From Cacajao melanocephalus (Eukaryota > Chordata > Mammalia > Primates > Pitheciidae): a stretch of DNA of 64,000 nt. Shown here piece after piece: positions 23,353 through 37,349 of the stretch. The DNA is taken from positions 1 through 64,000 of the forward strand of contig CAUYLG010038459.1 of the NCBI GenBank assembly GCA_963573385.1, written 5' to 3'. Position 1 is the stretch's first letter; each line of letters opens with the position of its first letter. The translations under genes and the position numbers were made by a program. The notes under the pieces are model-generated. The model saw nothing but the letters and a program-made list of their open reading frames with translations. It was not told where the DNA came from and did not search any database.

Positions 23353-25865
23353 CACATCCATATTGGCTACCCCCAAATGAAACTACTGCCCTCATTATGG
23401 ATTGGATTTGTGATTATTCTATCCAGTATCATTGAGAAGGACAAAGATGACCTCAGCGCATCACTTCTAGACTAAGTTGTCTAGTATTCTACATATGTCT
23501 ACAGAAAAAAAGAAATGTACAGTCCACAGAAAAGCAAGAAAGCACTTTATAACTATTCTATTGAGAGGGGCCTTCCAAAGGTCACTCCATCTATCCCCCT
23601 GTCTGTGGCAGAATGTCAAGAGCAATTTTTAACACACACCATCTAATCTAAAGAAACCCACATATGCGTGCATCCAAATCAGACTTTCCAGAAGAAAGGG
23701 AGGAGTGCATGCGCATCTACCCTACCACCCCCTGCCTTCTGGCGGGGGGAACGGAAAAACTCGTCATCAGCATAGCTGCTGCCCCTGGAGCCAACGGCAG
23801 AGCCACAGAGCCAAGTCTCTGTGAAATGCATCAGATCAAACTCAATGATCAATAATAAAATCAACAGCCTTCTCAAAGCCAAAGGGTTGAAATTCAGAAG
23901 GGGCAATACTGTAATTTCTCCTGGGGCTATAGAGCATGCTCATTTTTGTGAGATTTACAGCTTTTAACCAATGCTATGGATGCAGGCACCATGTTAAAGA
24001 AGTCAAAGTTTTTGACGAGGTGAGAGATCAGGTTCAGGTGACACAACAATTAAAGTGGTGTATGGACCCCTGGCCCCCCACCACTCTCTCCAGCTCAAAC
24101 AGGAGGAATATAAACCCCTAATGAGGGCTAACCAATCAAACCGTAAAATCCAATAGCCATACAGTTCAGCTGGAAGAATGTTCCTTTGTTAAACAAACAA
24201 TGTGTCTGGAACACTTTGTGGTCTCATTGTTCCATTCCAGGATGGAGATTGAAGCTATAGAAATAAATTAATGATTTCAATCATGCTCATCCCCTGGACT
24301 GATCCTACTGGCACATGGAAACTTCCTGGCTGGGGCTGGAGAACAAAATTAACCCTTTTAGGCAAAGGTTGGAGATGAGTGGGTGGGTGGCCAGAGAAGG
24401 CAAAGAGAGAATTCAAATAACTGTGGCAAGAGAAAGGCAGGGCTGAATGGCACTGAAAACAAACAAGAAGGTTTTTTTTTTTCTCTTCAAGATTCATTAA
24501 GAACAACTAGGAAAGGAACAATCAGAGCATCTCTAGGTTCATATTGAGATTTTATCTGACCTGCACCAACTCAGTCACTGAAATCTATCACCTCTCCTAT
24601 GGTCTAAAGAAATAGTGCCTTCCTCTAACTCAAGCTCCCATCAGGGCCCCAGGTGCACTAAAAGGAGGTGGATATAAGACATGGAGTTTGTGGTCTTCAT
24701 GCTACAAATGAGAAACTCAGTTTGGAGTGATTATCTGGAATGAGCCTCCATTCCTTGAGAAGCTTCTACGCTACTCTATCTTCTCTACTTGAGGAAGAGA
24801 ATTTTGAGAAGCATGAACCTTAATGGTACCTTCAAACAGAAAGGCTGGGACCTGCTCTTCCCCTCCCGCAGGCACAGAGTAGGGAGAGTCAGCTTTAGGT
24901 CTTGGCCTGCTGGCTAGACAGAGGACACTCACAGCTTGGTCAGACATCAGAGGGACTACTGGCCAAAGGACTGGGGTCATGTGACGGGTCTTCTTTTCCA
25001 AGCTTTGGAGGAAACGTCAAAGATGGGAGAGGCGTCAGCTGGGTGGTCTGAAAGAGCAATTCGGAGGCAGCAAAGGAATGGGGAAAAGGACACAGCCAAG
25101 TCGCCCACATCCCCAAACAGAGCTGCCTTTGTTTTCCTGATGTAAAGGACACAGCAGCAGACTAAACGCCCAGGAGAAAAGGCGGAGACTTTGGTCAAAC
25201 GGGGGCCGCAGGACATTGTGTAGACCACTCAGGGGTCCTCAGAGCCAGAAAGGAGACAGATCCTGGACAGGAGGGCAGAGGAAGAGACAGAGGGGAAATT
25301 ATAAGAAGGATGAGGCTAAGAACTGGATGGGGAGACGTGAGAGCAAAGACAGCTGCTGTGTGAGCAGAGACTCTTCCTGTGGCTTCCCTGCCAGGGTTCC
25401 AAGTGAGCCTGCACTCCCTATCACCAGACCATTCATCCCCCACCACGTGCCCTGTTGGTAACCCCCAGCCCCACTAACACCCACAGCTTGTGTCAGCCTA
25501 AAATCTCATGAGTGGCTCCATTTTCCCTTTCTGGGCTCCCTGTCTAGCATGCTGAAAACTGAGCAATTAAATATCTGAGGTCCAAGTGCAGAGCATACAC
25601 CCCCTCCATTAGAAGTGAGGTTCACCTGAGGTAGAGGACACACGTCCCCAAGGATTTGGACCACCTACTCTATTGCTGAGCCAGACCTGGAGATGCCCTC
25701 TCATAAATGCACAATCACTCTGTGAAAACACTCATGGAAATGTCATTTAGCTGTTTAATATGCATCCTGAGGAAGTTTCTCTTGCTCGGTCATTTATGCC
25801 ACTGATTGGAAATAGCGTAAGTCCTAGGGTGGTCTGTGCATGTGTGCGTGTTTGACACTAGGGTG

Positions 25866-25872
<7 letters not shown>
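23353..25872. other. Unassigned DNA, about 2.5 kb
   Basis: No recognised repeat or gene. Frames of 60-83 codons on both strands at 24771-25484 overlap one another in an ordinary GC-moderate patch. There is no CpG island. Confidence 0.5.

Positions 25873-25911
<39 letters not shown>
25873..25911. repeat. (TG)n microsatellite
   Basis: A pure run of about 19-20 TG units, preceded by the imperfect ggtggtgtgttt. Confidence 0.97.
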
Positions 25912-25912
<1 letters not shown>

Positions 25913-25999
25913 TGCCCGGCTGCCGGGTCTCTGGATGTTCTGCATGACTTTCTTCAAGCTTTGAGAGGTGGGCCCCATGGAGAAGCAGTGTGTCGAAGG

Positions 26000-26175
26000 G
26001 CCCTAGGCTGGGAGCCCAGGTCTTCGCTTCAAGTCCCTGCTCCTCTACCACCAGGAACTGGGGCTTGGCAAGACACTTTGCCTTCCTAGACCTCAGTTTC
26101 CCCATCTATGAAATGAGGACTTTGATGAGATAACTGATCTCATAGGTCATTTCTAGCTCTGATATTTTCTGGATT
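26000..26175 (+). mobile_element. MIR SINE, sense
   Basis: ggcttggcaagacactttgc, ctcagtttccccatctatga, aatgaggactttgatg and catttctagctctg follow the MIR core and 3' half. Confidence 0.85.
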
Positions 26176-26254
26176 TCTTAAATGCATTTTAAATAGCACC
26201 AGGTACTTAGAATTAATTCTTATAATTGTTAACATTGATTGATCCAGCCACGTA

Positions 26255-26765
<511 letters not shown>

Positions 26766-27336
26766 CTTTAGCAGTCAATAAAGGGAAGGACATTTGGAAT
26801 CTGGCCCTCTCATCAGTCAAGGTGCAAGGCAATCCCAGATAACAGCCACTGTGGGCAGTGATTCTAGCTGCCACCACCAGGACATTGCAAAATTCATGAG
26901 GGAAGAAGATGAAATTACTAGCCTCCATTCAAAGCACAAGAGCAGCTTCAGTTTCAGAGGTGTCATCCTTCTTCCCCCTGTCCACCCAACCAGCCTCAGA
27001 TGTGGGCTGATGTGAATGCCAAGCACATACTTGAAAGCGTGTCCTTTCGTCCCCTTCCCCCATGGCCCTACCTCTGCTATACCTGCAAATCACTCCTGAG
27101 GAATTGCAATCACTGCATGATGGCAAGGTGGCCTGAAGGCAGGGTCTGATAGGGCCCCGTGGCCATCTTTGTACTGACCCAGGACAGCCTGCAATTCTGC
27201 ACCATTCCAGAGGTAGTGAGCCGGCAACAGCAACTGAAGCACCAGGAAACCCTTCCTGGTGCCCAGGCAAAGGTGCCAGCCTGCCTTCTGAAGATGGTTC
27301 ACCTCGCCTGTGAGTATGCATTGGAAGGAAACAACA
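26766..27336. other. Unassigned DNA
   Basis: Nothing recognised in about 570 bp. A 174-codon antisense frame (26929-27453) runs into the neighbouring Alu and is judged chance. Confidence 0.5.
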
Positions 27337-27666
<330 letters not shown>

Positions 27667-28399
27667 TGTTCAACCCGTGACCTAGGACAACATGCTGGAC
27701 CTGCAGATTGCTCTAGACCATCTGGACAGAAAATGGACCAAACAAAAGTAAAAGGAAGCCAGCAGGCAAACCCCCTCTCCTCCAGTAGCATGATAAAGAA
27801 GAGAAAACACAGACCCCAGCCAGGACTGCTGATGGAGACCAGAGGCGACCCTAAGGCAAGAACCCCCCCTGCCCATCCACCACCATCAGCACCATGCACA
27901 GAAATCTGGTTCCGATTTGCTGCAGCTATCCATTGCCTGATTCTATCAGAAAGCACTACAACATTCTTACTCCACTATTTCATCTCCCTGTGGTCCAGCC
28001 TGCCCTGGCCTCATGTCAGATTAATATTCCTATTCCGTGGAAGCTGAACAAAATTTCCTTTGGTGGGGTTGACCCCTCCAATTGGCTCTGGCTGCCTGGA
28101 AGCTATGAAGTCAGTGGCAGCCACCACCCCTTCCCCACCCCTGGGGTCCGGAAGTATAAACGCTCAGGGTGGCCCCTGACTCATATAGAAAGTTATTAGG
28201 AAGGAGTGAGGCTTTACAAGGTGTCAGAGCTTTCACCAACCTTTCAGGTTGAGTGAGCTGATCTCAAGGTTTTGCAGAAAAAGAGCAACTGAATGAAAAT
28301 TGCACTAAAGATTCAGCCCAGGGTATGTCTGAGGTTCATTCTTACTGTCCAGTGACAAAGCTGGCCAAAGAGAGGCAGCTGCAAGAATAAAAACAGATG
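27667..28399. other. Unassigned DNA
   Basis: About 730 bp. A 138-codon frame on + (27631-28047) starts inside the Alu and has no domain. No repeat family recognised. Confidence 0.45.
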
Positions 28400-28650
28400 A
28401 TAACAATAATAACTCACTTTCAATGGGCAGCTTACCATATATTAGACACTGTACTATGGGCTTCTAATGCACTATCTCACTAATTATCTCAACGAACTCA
28501 ACGAGGAGACACTATTCTTTTTTCCACTTTAAAGATGAAAAAAGAGTGAACCTAAGAAAGGTTTGCCCAGAGTGGCAGAGCCAAGATTTGAATCCAGGCA
28601 GTCTAATTCAGAGTTCAAGCCCTTAACCACTGTGCAACATTACTAGCAAG
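28400..28650 (-). mobile_element. MIR SINE, antisense
   Basis: ataataactcactttcaatg, tattagacactgtactatg, aatgcactatctcactaat, agtggcagagccaagatttg, aatccaggcagtctaattc and cccttaaccactgtgcaaca follow the reverse-complement MIR order almost end to end. Confidence 0.92.
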
Positions 28651-29121
28651 CCCTGCGTTCTTCGAAATGCCCCTTAGCACCGTGCAATCCTTAACAAGCC
28701 ATGATAGGAATATTGAGGACTCTCCATGGCTAATTAGGATTCCTGAGCTACTATATTTCTACCTCCATCTGGAAAACAGACACTGACCATAAATCAACAC
28801 CTACTCAAGAAAGGGGTCCTCAGTCTATCAAAGCTAACTCTACTCAAAGCCAAAGCCCACTTTATCTCATCTGTCTTCCTGGAGATCTGCACCACTGCTC
28901 TTCTCTATGAGCATGGGAAACCAGAGCTAGCTGCACACCCTACTGCCAATGATGCCCAGGAGGTGTCCGGAGCAGGCCAAAAGGAATCCGAATAGAGTCC
29001 TGACCTGGGACTCAGGAACTGTGTTTTAGAAGGAGAGGCCCTGAACAGAGGCCCTTCCCAGCCCATAAATCTAAGCTTCCCAGACCATCTAAAGCAAGTT
29101 TAAAAGCAGAGAGGAAAAGTA
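28651..29121. other. Unassigned DNA
   Basis: Nothing recognised. Confidence 0.45.
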
Positions 29122-30079
<958 letters not shown>

Positions 30080-30452
30080 AATAAAGTTTTTTAAGGAGAT
30101 TCTGATATATGCTATACAACATGGATACACTTTGAAGACATTACGTTAAGCGAAATAAAAGGACATGAAAGGGCAAACATTGCATGATTCCACTTATATG
30201 AGGTCCTTAGTCAAATTCATCGAGACAGTATAATGGTGTCTTCCAGGGCTGGGTTGAGGGTAGCTGGGGCATTAGTGTGTGACGGGTACAGAGTTTCAGT
30301 TGAGGAAGATGAAAAGGCTGTGGAGACGGATGGTGGTGATGGCTTCACTACAATGTGAATGTACTTAACGCCCCAGAACCATACATTTTAAAACAGCTAA
30401 AATGGTAAATTTATGTAATGTATATTTAACCACAATGAAAAAAAATTCATAG
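30080..30452 (+). mobile_element. Second old L1M 3' end, sense
   Basis: After the Alu the L1 tail resumes briefly (aataaagttttttaa). A second L1M 3' end then follows: gacattacgttaagcgaaat, cattgcatgattccacttat, gacggatggtggtgatggc and taaaatggtaaatttatg, with a short A-tail at 30438-30445. Confidence 0.85.
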
Positions 30453-31021
30453 TAAATAATATGTCTCTTGAATTCATATTCATAATTAAAACTTAGGCTA
30501 GGAATTTTTTTTAAAGCAGAGAGGGATAAGAAATTCATAAAATCCACACATAAAGAGGAGTTACATTCACTAGCCCCAAACCCCAATGAAGTGTAATGAT
30601 GGATTCAGTGAAATATAGGAAACTGAAAGTTAAATCTTTTGATATTAAATTATTTAAGTAAGTAGCCTTACCCTCAGTAAAAATGTATGATTAGAGATCA
30701 CTCACAAAGGGCTCCTGAGCCCAGCCCTGAGGATAAACCACTTCCACCATGGGGACGTTGCTCCCCGGGGCTGCCCACGTTCCCATGCTCCACAGCAGAG
30801 CCTGCCAATAGCATCCAAGCAAACGAGGACCCGCTAGCCCCAGGAGGCTCAACCAGCTGTATCACTAGGTCACAACTTGTTTCTCTCTTCCATCATTTTG
30901 TCAGTCATTCAGCTAATGTTTTTAGACATCAGTTGTTTTTGAGCACTATGTACGGCTTTAGAAATAAAGAAGGAGGGAGAGAGAGAAGGATGGAAACCCT
31001 TGGGAAGGAAGCAGAGGAGCT
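30453..31021. other. Unassigned DNA
   Basis: Nothing recognised. The 114-codon frame at 30687-31031 has no domain. Confidence 0.45.
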
Positions 31022-31258
31022 CTTTTTTTGAGCACTTGCAATATGCCAGGCACAGATCTGAGCTTTTTACCAGCATTGTCCTCTGTGCCCCTTACATAAG
31101 CTCTGTGGGGTAGATACTAACATGCCGCCCGCCTTTTTTTTAGTGGAAACATGAAGTCTTATGGAGAGACGAAGAAACCTTCGGTGGTACACAAGGATTG
31201 AATTCAGGTTTGTCTGCCCGCAAAGCATGAGTGCTTAACCACTATGCTACATTGTTCC
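31022..31258 (-). mobile_element. MIR SINE, antisense
   Basis: gagcacttgcaatatgccag, gcacagatctgagctttt, ctctgtggggtagatactaa, ttgaattcaggtttgtctg and gtgcttaaccactatgctac follow the reverse-complement MIR order. Confidence 0.88.
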
Positions 31259-33679
31259 GGGACAGAGGTGCAGAGGTTGATTCCACAGAGTTCCTGCCCT
31301 CAGAGAGTTGACATGCTGCTGAGGGACAGTTAGACAAAAAGCCATTTCATTACATTACAAAAAGACACCTGCTAAAACATGGGTCAGCATAACAAGTGCC
31401 CAGGAGCACAGGTGAGGGAATCAGGACAGCTCCACCAGGGTGGGACTCTGAAACGACACCTGTCTCACAAGTGTCCCATCTCCTTCCCCAGACTGCGAGT
31501 CTCTTGGGAGCCAGGACTAAGTCTCCTCTTTACACAGCCCCGGTGCTGGTGACAGCTGTGATATGCTGGCCACCAGACAGACCATTAGCCCAGGAATTAC
31601 AAAGTGGGTCTCTCAGGTAGAGGAGAAATGAAACCTTTCAGGTCAGTGCCTGACTGAGAAGTCAACTCTTTCTTAAAGGAGGCATAACTTCCTGCAGATC
31701 ACAGAGTTTCGCTCAGGGAAGCACCGCCTCCAAGGCTCTTTACCACTTCCTGGTGGCCTGGAGGACTCATGGGAGTTGCAGAAATAATGCAGGCCCTTAA
31801 GGCAAACAGTCCAGAAAGGAAACACAGTCATAGGCAATGTGTCTGCAGAGAAGCAAAAGCAGGTTCGCAGATGGAAAATAGGACTCACCAGGTCCCCTCC
31901 AGTCTGTGGCCCCTGGGGCTTAAAATTCCATTCTTTCTTTTTTTTTTTTTTTTCCTGTCCAGACCTGCATCTTGGGAAAACCAGCACTGCCCAGAAGTGA
32001 TAATTCTCACCAGTACTGAGCCCTTGGTGGCACAGAAAATTCCCCTCAAGGGCCTGAGGAAGGTGACAAGGCCTCCCATGGCCAGAATTCATTCCCCTAC
32101 CATGGCAGCTGCTCAGAGGTGATGGCAGCCTCAGTGCCAACCCACTGTCACATTCAGGCCAACACAGAATGTGCCCCTAAGCTGTCACACTGGAGCAGCA
32201 TAAGATGATGGAACAGACCCTGTCTTAAGCCCTTTGGGATCCCGTCAGAAGAGGTCCTTCTACTCAGCTCAGGGCAGAGGTGCACACGTCAGAGTATGTC
32301 AAGAGACTGCCTTGTCTTTATAAATATCTTAATCTGAAGTTGAATATTCTTAAGTAACTCTATCTTCTAGGATTTTCCTAAAGGCGCACATTAAATGGTG
32401 AGATACAAAGAATTCAGCCCAACAGTTTCTTACCAATCCCTGTATTAGGAACTTAGAGACTGAAAAAGATGCAGTCCTCATCACCAAGGTAGAGATGAAC
32501 ATGCAGTTTAACTACAGCGCAATTCAGTGATGTCCATCATAAAGATATGCATAGGAAACACGAGCATCTCTGAGGAGGCAGGAGGGGCAGAATTCACAAA
32601 GGTACAATATCTGAGTTGGCACACAATCAATTCATGGTTACTGCTGGATAAATATCTTGCATGGCCTTCTACACAAACCCAGGCTGACGTCTTTTCCTCC
32701 AGAGACTGCCTTCCTCCCCAGCACAGTGGAATATCTGCTATTCACTTACAGACTTGGTCACCTACTGTCTTCTTCCCCTTGCAGTGACACAGAAAACTTT
32801 GTTTGCCTTTCCCATGTTTTACAAGTCACAGTTCATATAGAACCTGGATCTCCCAAACTTACTTTATTGAGTTTGCCTTTTCATTTGCATTCAGACCTCA
32901 TCACATTCCACGCTTTCCACCTTTTGAGTATGTCCATTTACAATCCTGATAGACTGTGTAGAGCTCACACATTTCTCTTCAAATGCCTTCTCCTTCGATG
33001 CCACTTCAAAATTACTTTATTTTCTTCCAGGATCCCCCAGCTTAGACTCAGGCGGTCCAAAACCCACAAGGGGTCATTAGCACGAACAGAGAGAGCCGAG
33101 GAGAAGCCCTTTATTTCTGGCTTTAGAAAAAGAAAGGCATCTCTTAACACTCAGAGAAAGTGGAAGGAAGCCCCCATTTTTTTCTTTTCTCCATTCTTTC
33201 ACATCCTAGACCACAGACCCTCAGGAGGAGAGGGAGAGGAACCCTCCTCTTTGCTCCCAAGAGGGTGGAGCAAACTCCTGTTGCTTTTTGTCTCCTTGTG
33301 CATCTTCTCACCACTTGGCCCCAGACACAAGTACAGTTTGGGAAGTATGTGGCAGAGGAGGGTAAGTAGATTCCAAAATTTCCAGCTGAAGGATGGCAAA
33401 GGGGATCTCAGGGAACTGGACGGTTCTGCAAAGATCATGTAAAGGCAAGAGCTCAGCGAAATGCCCCTGTAAGCTGTTCATGAACTCTTTGGCTTACCCT
33501 AAAGCTGCACATGCATGGATCTGACCCAAAATAGCATACTATATACCTTAGGGACTGAACTATATGATATATCACTAACCAAATCTCAAGTTGGCCACTT
33601 GGTAGCATCCGTAAGATAGGCACAAATAGCATAAGGCTGCGAAAGTGAAACTGATTTTGAAACTACCTACAGAATTCTG
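31259..33679. other. Unassigned DNA holding the longest open frame in the window
   Basis: About 2.4 kb without a recognised repeat, apart from a T-run at 31942-31954. A 261-codon frame lies at 32657-33442 on +. Its translation has no domain or signal that I recognise, and composition drifts from Leu/Ser/His-rich to Lys/Arg-rich. I treat it as non-coding but list it under findings. Confidence 0.45.
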
Positions 33680-34994
33680 GTCGGAACTTGCAACTTGAAC
33701 CCAACCAGATCAATTGCCTGCTAAAACACAAATAGGATTTAAATGAAACCCAGATTCTCATAACATAATACTGAAAATGTCCAGGATACAATTTTAAATT
33801 ACTGAACATACAAAGAACAAGGAAATGTTTTGTGAGAAATGACAATAAACAAATGCCAATGTCAAGATGATGAAAATACTGGACTTATCTGACAAATGTT
33901 TTAAAGTAGTCACTGTAAAAATGACCCAAGAAAGGGCAAACATTCTTTAAATGATTAGAAAGAAACATTTCAGAAAAAAAAATAGAAGACATAAAAATGA
34001 ACCAAATGGAAAGTTTAGAATTACAAAATAAAATAACCAAATAAAAAATCTCACTGGATGAACTCAATAACAGAACAGAGATGACAAAAGAAAGACTCTA
34101 TATGCTTGATGAAATCAGAAGAAATTATACAATCTGAAAAAACAGAGAGAAAAAAACATGTTGAAAACAATGAACAAAATGTCAGAGATCTGTGAGACAA
34201 TACTAAAAACATCTAACGTTAATGCCACTGAAGCTCCAGAAGGTCAGAAGAATCCATACAGCATAGAAAAAAATTGAAAATATAATAGCTAAAGACTTTC
34301 CAAATTTGGTGAGAGGTATAAACCATAAACAGACTCATGAAGTTCAGCAAACGACAAGTAGGATAAACCCAAAGAAATCCAAACCTAGACACATCATAAC
34401 CAAAGTATTGAAAATGACAAAGAAGTATTGAAAGTAGCCAGAGATAAACAATGCATCACTTACAGGGAAATAATGATTTGAATGACCACAGATTTCTCAT
34501 GTGGAGCCATGAAGGCCAGAAGGTAGTGGAGCAACATTTTGAAAATGCTTAAAGAAAAGAATTGTCAACCAAGGATTCTATACCCTGTGAAAATACCATT
34601 CGAGAATGAAAGTAAAGACTTCTTAGTGAGGAAAACGAAGATAATTTATTGCCAACAGACATGGTTCAAAGATTACTAAAGGAAATTCTTCAGAAAAAAA
34701 GAAAAATGTACCAAAAGGAAACTTAGAGCATCAAGAATAAAGATCCAGAAAAATGTTAACTATCTGAGAAAATAGAATATTCTCACTTCTTAATTTCTTT
34801 AAAATGTTTGACAACCGAAAACAAAAATTATAACATTTTCTGATAGAGTTTTTAATTTGTGTAACCATAACACATAATACAAATACAAATCAAAGGAGGA
34901 AAGGCAAAGGAACTTCTAAAATGGTAAGGTTTCTATACTCTATTTGAAGTGGTAAAATATTTATTCTAAGTAGACTGTGAAAAAAAATATATAC
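33680..34994 (+). mobile_element. Old L1 / HAL1-like element, ORF1 part, sense (left piece)
   Basis: AT-rich sequence carries the ORF1 C-terminal region of old L1 (gcatcacttacagggaaata, catgaaggccagaagg, attctataccctgtgaaaa). The downstream segment follows (atggtaaggtttctatactc, ttgaagtggtaaaatat, gtagactgtg). Such ORF1-plus-tail sequence is typical of L1ME or its half-length relative HAL1. Frames are destroyed. The copy is cut by a younger L1 and resumes after 36131. Confidence 0.72.
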
Positions 34995-36118
34995 CCAAAA
35001 AACAACTCAAGATGGATCAAATACTTAAATCTAAGACCTGAAACCACAATATTTCTGGCAAATAATATCAGAAAAACTCTTCTGGACATTGGCTTAGGCA
35101 AAGAATTCATGACTAAGAACCCAAAAGCAAACACAACAATAACAAAAATAAATAAATGGGATCCAATTAAACTAAAGAGCTTCTGCAGAGCAATACAAAT
35201 AATCAGCAAATAGACAACCTACAGAATGGGAGAAAATATTCACAAACTATGCACCCAATGAAAGACAAGTATCCAGAATCTACAAGGAACTCAAACAAAT
35301 CACCAAGAAAAAAACAGTCCTATCAAAAAGTGGGCAAAGAATCTGAAGAGACATTTCTTAAGAGAAGATACACAAATAGCCAACAAACATATGAAAAAAT
35401 GTTCAACATCACTAATCATCAGGGAAATGCAAATTAAAACCACAATGAGATACCACCTCGCTCCCGCAAGAATGGCCATAATTAAAAGTCAAAAAACAGT
35501 AGAAGTCAGCGTGGATGTGGTGAGAAGGAACACTTTTACACTGCTGGTGGGAATGTAAATTAGTACAATCACTATGAAAAACAATATAGAGATTCCTTAA
35601 AGAACTAAAAGTAGAACTACTATTGATCCAGCAATCTCATTTCTGGGTGTCTACCTCAAGGGAAAAAAAAGCCATTATATGGAAAAGACATATGCACATG
35701 TATGTTTATATCAGCACAATTCACAATTGCAAAGATGGAAGCAACCTAAGTGCCCATCAACCAACATGGTATATATACCATGGAATACTACTCAGTCATA
35801 AAAAGGCATGAAATAATAATGTCTTTTGCAGCAAATTGGATGGAGCTAGAGGCCATTCTTCTAAGTGAAGTAACTCAGGAATGGAAACTAAATATTCTAT
35901 GCTCTCACTTATAAGTGGGAGCTAAGCTATGAGGACACAAAGACATAAGGATCATATAATGGACTTTGGGGACTAGGAGAGGGGTGAGGTATAAAAGACT
36001 ACCTACTAGGTACAATGTACGCTGCTCAGGTGACAGGTCTACTAAAATCTCAGAAGTAATCACTAAAGAACTTATCCATGTAACCAAAAACCAGCTGTAC
36101 CCCCAAGACTATTGAAAT
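34995..36118 (+). mobile_element. Younger L1 (ORF2 C-terminus and 3' UTR) nested in the old L1
   Basis: 5'-truncated insert carrying the ORF2 C-terminal region (gatccaattaaactaaagag, cagggaaatgcaaattaaaa, ggaacacttttacactgctg, atggaatactactcagtcat). Its 3' UTR ends near gtacccccaagactattgaa. The frame survives only in short pieces such as 34977-35213. It is flanked by AAAAAATATATAC at 34982-34994 and 36119-36131. An L1PB/L1MA-age copy by its 3' end. Confidence 0.88.
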
Positions 36119-36131
36119 AAAAAATATATAC

Positions 36132-36212
36132 TAATCAAAACAAAAACAAAAAAGTCTTATCTGTTGTAATGCCTAGAGCAACAACTAATAAAACCACACC
36201 TGGAGATGTATT
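36132..36212 (+). mobile_element. Old L1 / HAL1-like element, right piece
   Basis: gtaatgcctagagcaacaac then taataaaacc continues the old element beyond gtagactgtg, as in the uninterrupted family. This supports nesting. Confidence 0.6.
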
Positions 36213-36266
36213 CATAAACAAGTTCTCCAGATGATTCTGATAATGCTCAAATTTGAGAACCAGTAG
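36213..36266 (-). mobile_element. MER5A-like hAT fragment, antisense
   Basis: acaagttctccagatgattc followed by tgataatgctcaaatttgag and aaccagtag matches the end of MER5A in reverse orientation. Confidence 0.6.
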
Positions 36267-37349
36267 ACTGCAAAAGAGAACTTTAAATCTTATTAAAATC
36301 CTGATTAGTATTCACTTATAACATTGAAACTCCAGCGTTAATAGATACAGTGCCTTCAAATTTCCCCTCCTTTTAAGCCCCACCTTCTAGAGTGGTCAGA
36401 ATGAAGATGAAAACAGTAATATTGAAGATGATGGGTGCTTCATAGGAACCTAAATGGGATGGTAACTAACATTGTGTAGAAATATTATCTGTCTCTAAAG
36501 ATAGGAAATAAATTTACGGAAATAATTTTGGTAATTCTCCAAATTTCCTTATGAAGGAGAGAAATAAGTCTCCCCATTAATGATTTTTGGCAACTGGATT
36601 GCAAAGAAATTAAATCCTTTATTTGAAGCCCCAGCTGGTTGGGATCTGAGTGCACAGAGAAGAGGTAGAAAAGTTTTTTTAAAAAGTATTTAAAACTGGA
36701 CTAAAAGGGTAATTCAGGAAGAGTTTTAAAGAGTTTTAGAAGAAAACATTCCAGTTGAGATAATTCATAGTTTAAACTTTTGAAGAAAATTCTAATTGCA
36801 AATATAAATTTTGGAGCTCTCTTAAAAGATGGCAACAGAAATGTTGAAAATAAATCATTGTAAGAGTGACTGTAACGTCACTCCTTACGATTTTTAGGAT
36901 CTTAAATCTCTCTTTTTATGAAGAGACCAAGAAATGAGCTTTGAAAAGGTCCAACATTTAATAATCAGATAGATGCAAAGATATGGGAGGTGTATAAAAA
37001 AGAAATAAATAAGAATTCAATACAGCAGGAATACCCAGCCAAGAAGACTTAGAGGAAGCAGCCAGAGAAGCAAGAGGGAAGTCAGAAAAGTATGGATGGC
37101 GTCAGGGGAGATGGTGTTCCAAACAGGAAGGAATGTCTACTGTGCTGAATGTTGCTCAAAGGTTAAGAAAGCTGAGAACTAAAAACAAAAAACAAACAAA
37201 AAAGCTGCTCAGGTTAGCACCTACTGGAGATCCTGGTCACCTGTACAAGAGTATCTGGGGTACAGTGGTGGAAGCAGAGGCAGATTGGAGTAGGGCTGAG
37301 TGAGAGGTAAAGAAATAGGCATAGTAAGTACAAATAACTTCCAAAAAAG
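36267..37349. other. Repeat-free AT-rich stretch
   Basis: About 1.1 kb between L1 blocks with no recognised repeat and no frame. It contains the short palindrome at 36860-36888 and the octamer-like ATGCAAAG near 36973-36980. It might hold regulatory sequence, which is inference only. Confidence 0.4.
36860..36888. repeat. Short palindrome with a CRE-like centre
   Basis: The left arm 36860-36870 (GTAAGAGTGAC) and right arm 36877-36888 (GTCACTCCTTAC) pair over 11 bp with one extra base, around a 6-nt loop. TAACGTCA in the middle differs from the cAMP response element by one base. Confidence 0.7.

Noticed and set aside
22687..23395. Antisense frames of 180 and 229 codons, Ile/His/Pro/Ser-rich
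   Set aside because: They are direct translations of the GGAT-type tandem array in two frames; the array contains no stop by composition.
28140..28200. TATA-like gtataaac as a promoter
   Set aside because: An isolated AT hexamer without an initiator, CpG enrichment or downstream exon.
31673..32140. 155-codon antisense frame
   Set aside because: It includes a Lys run from the T-tract at 31942-31954 and overlaps another frame on + of similar length; neither has a domain.
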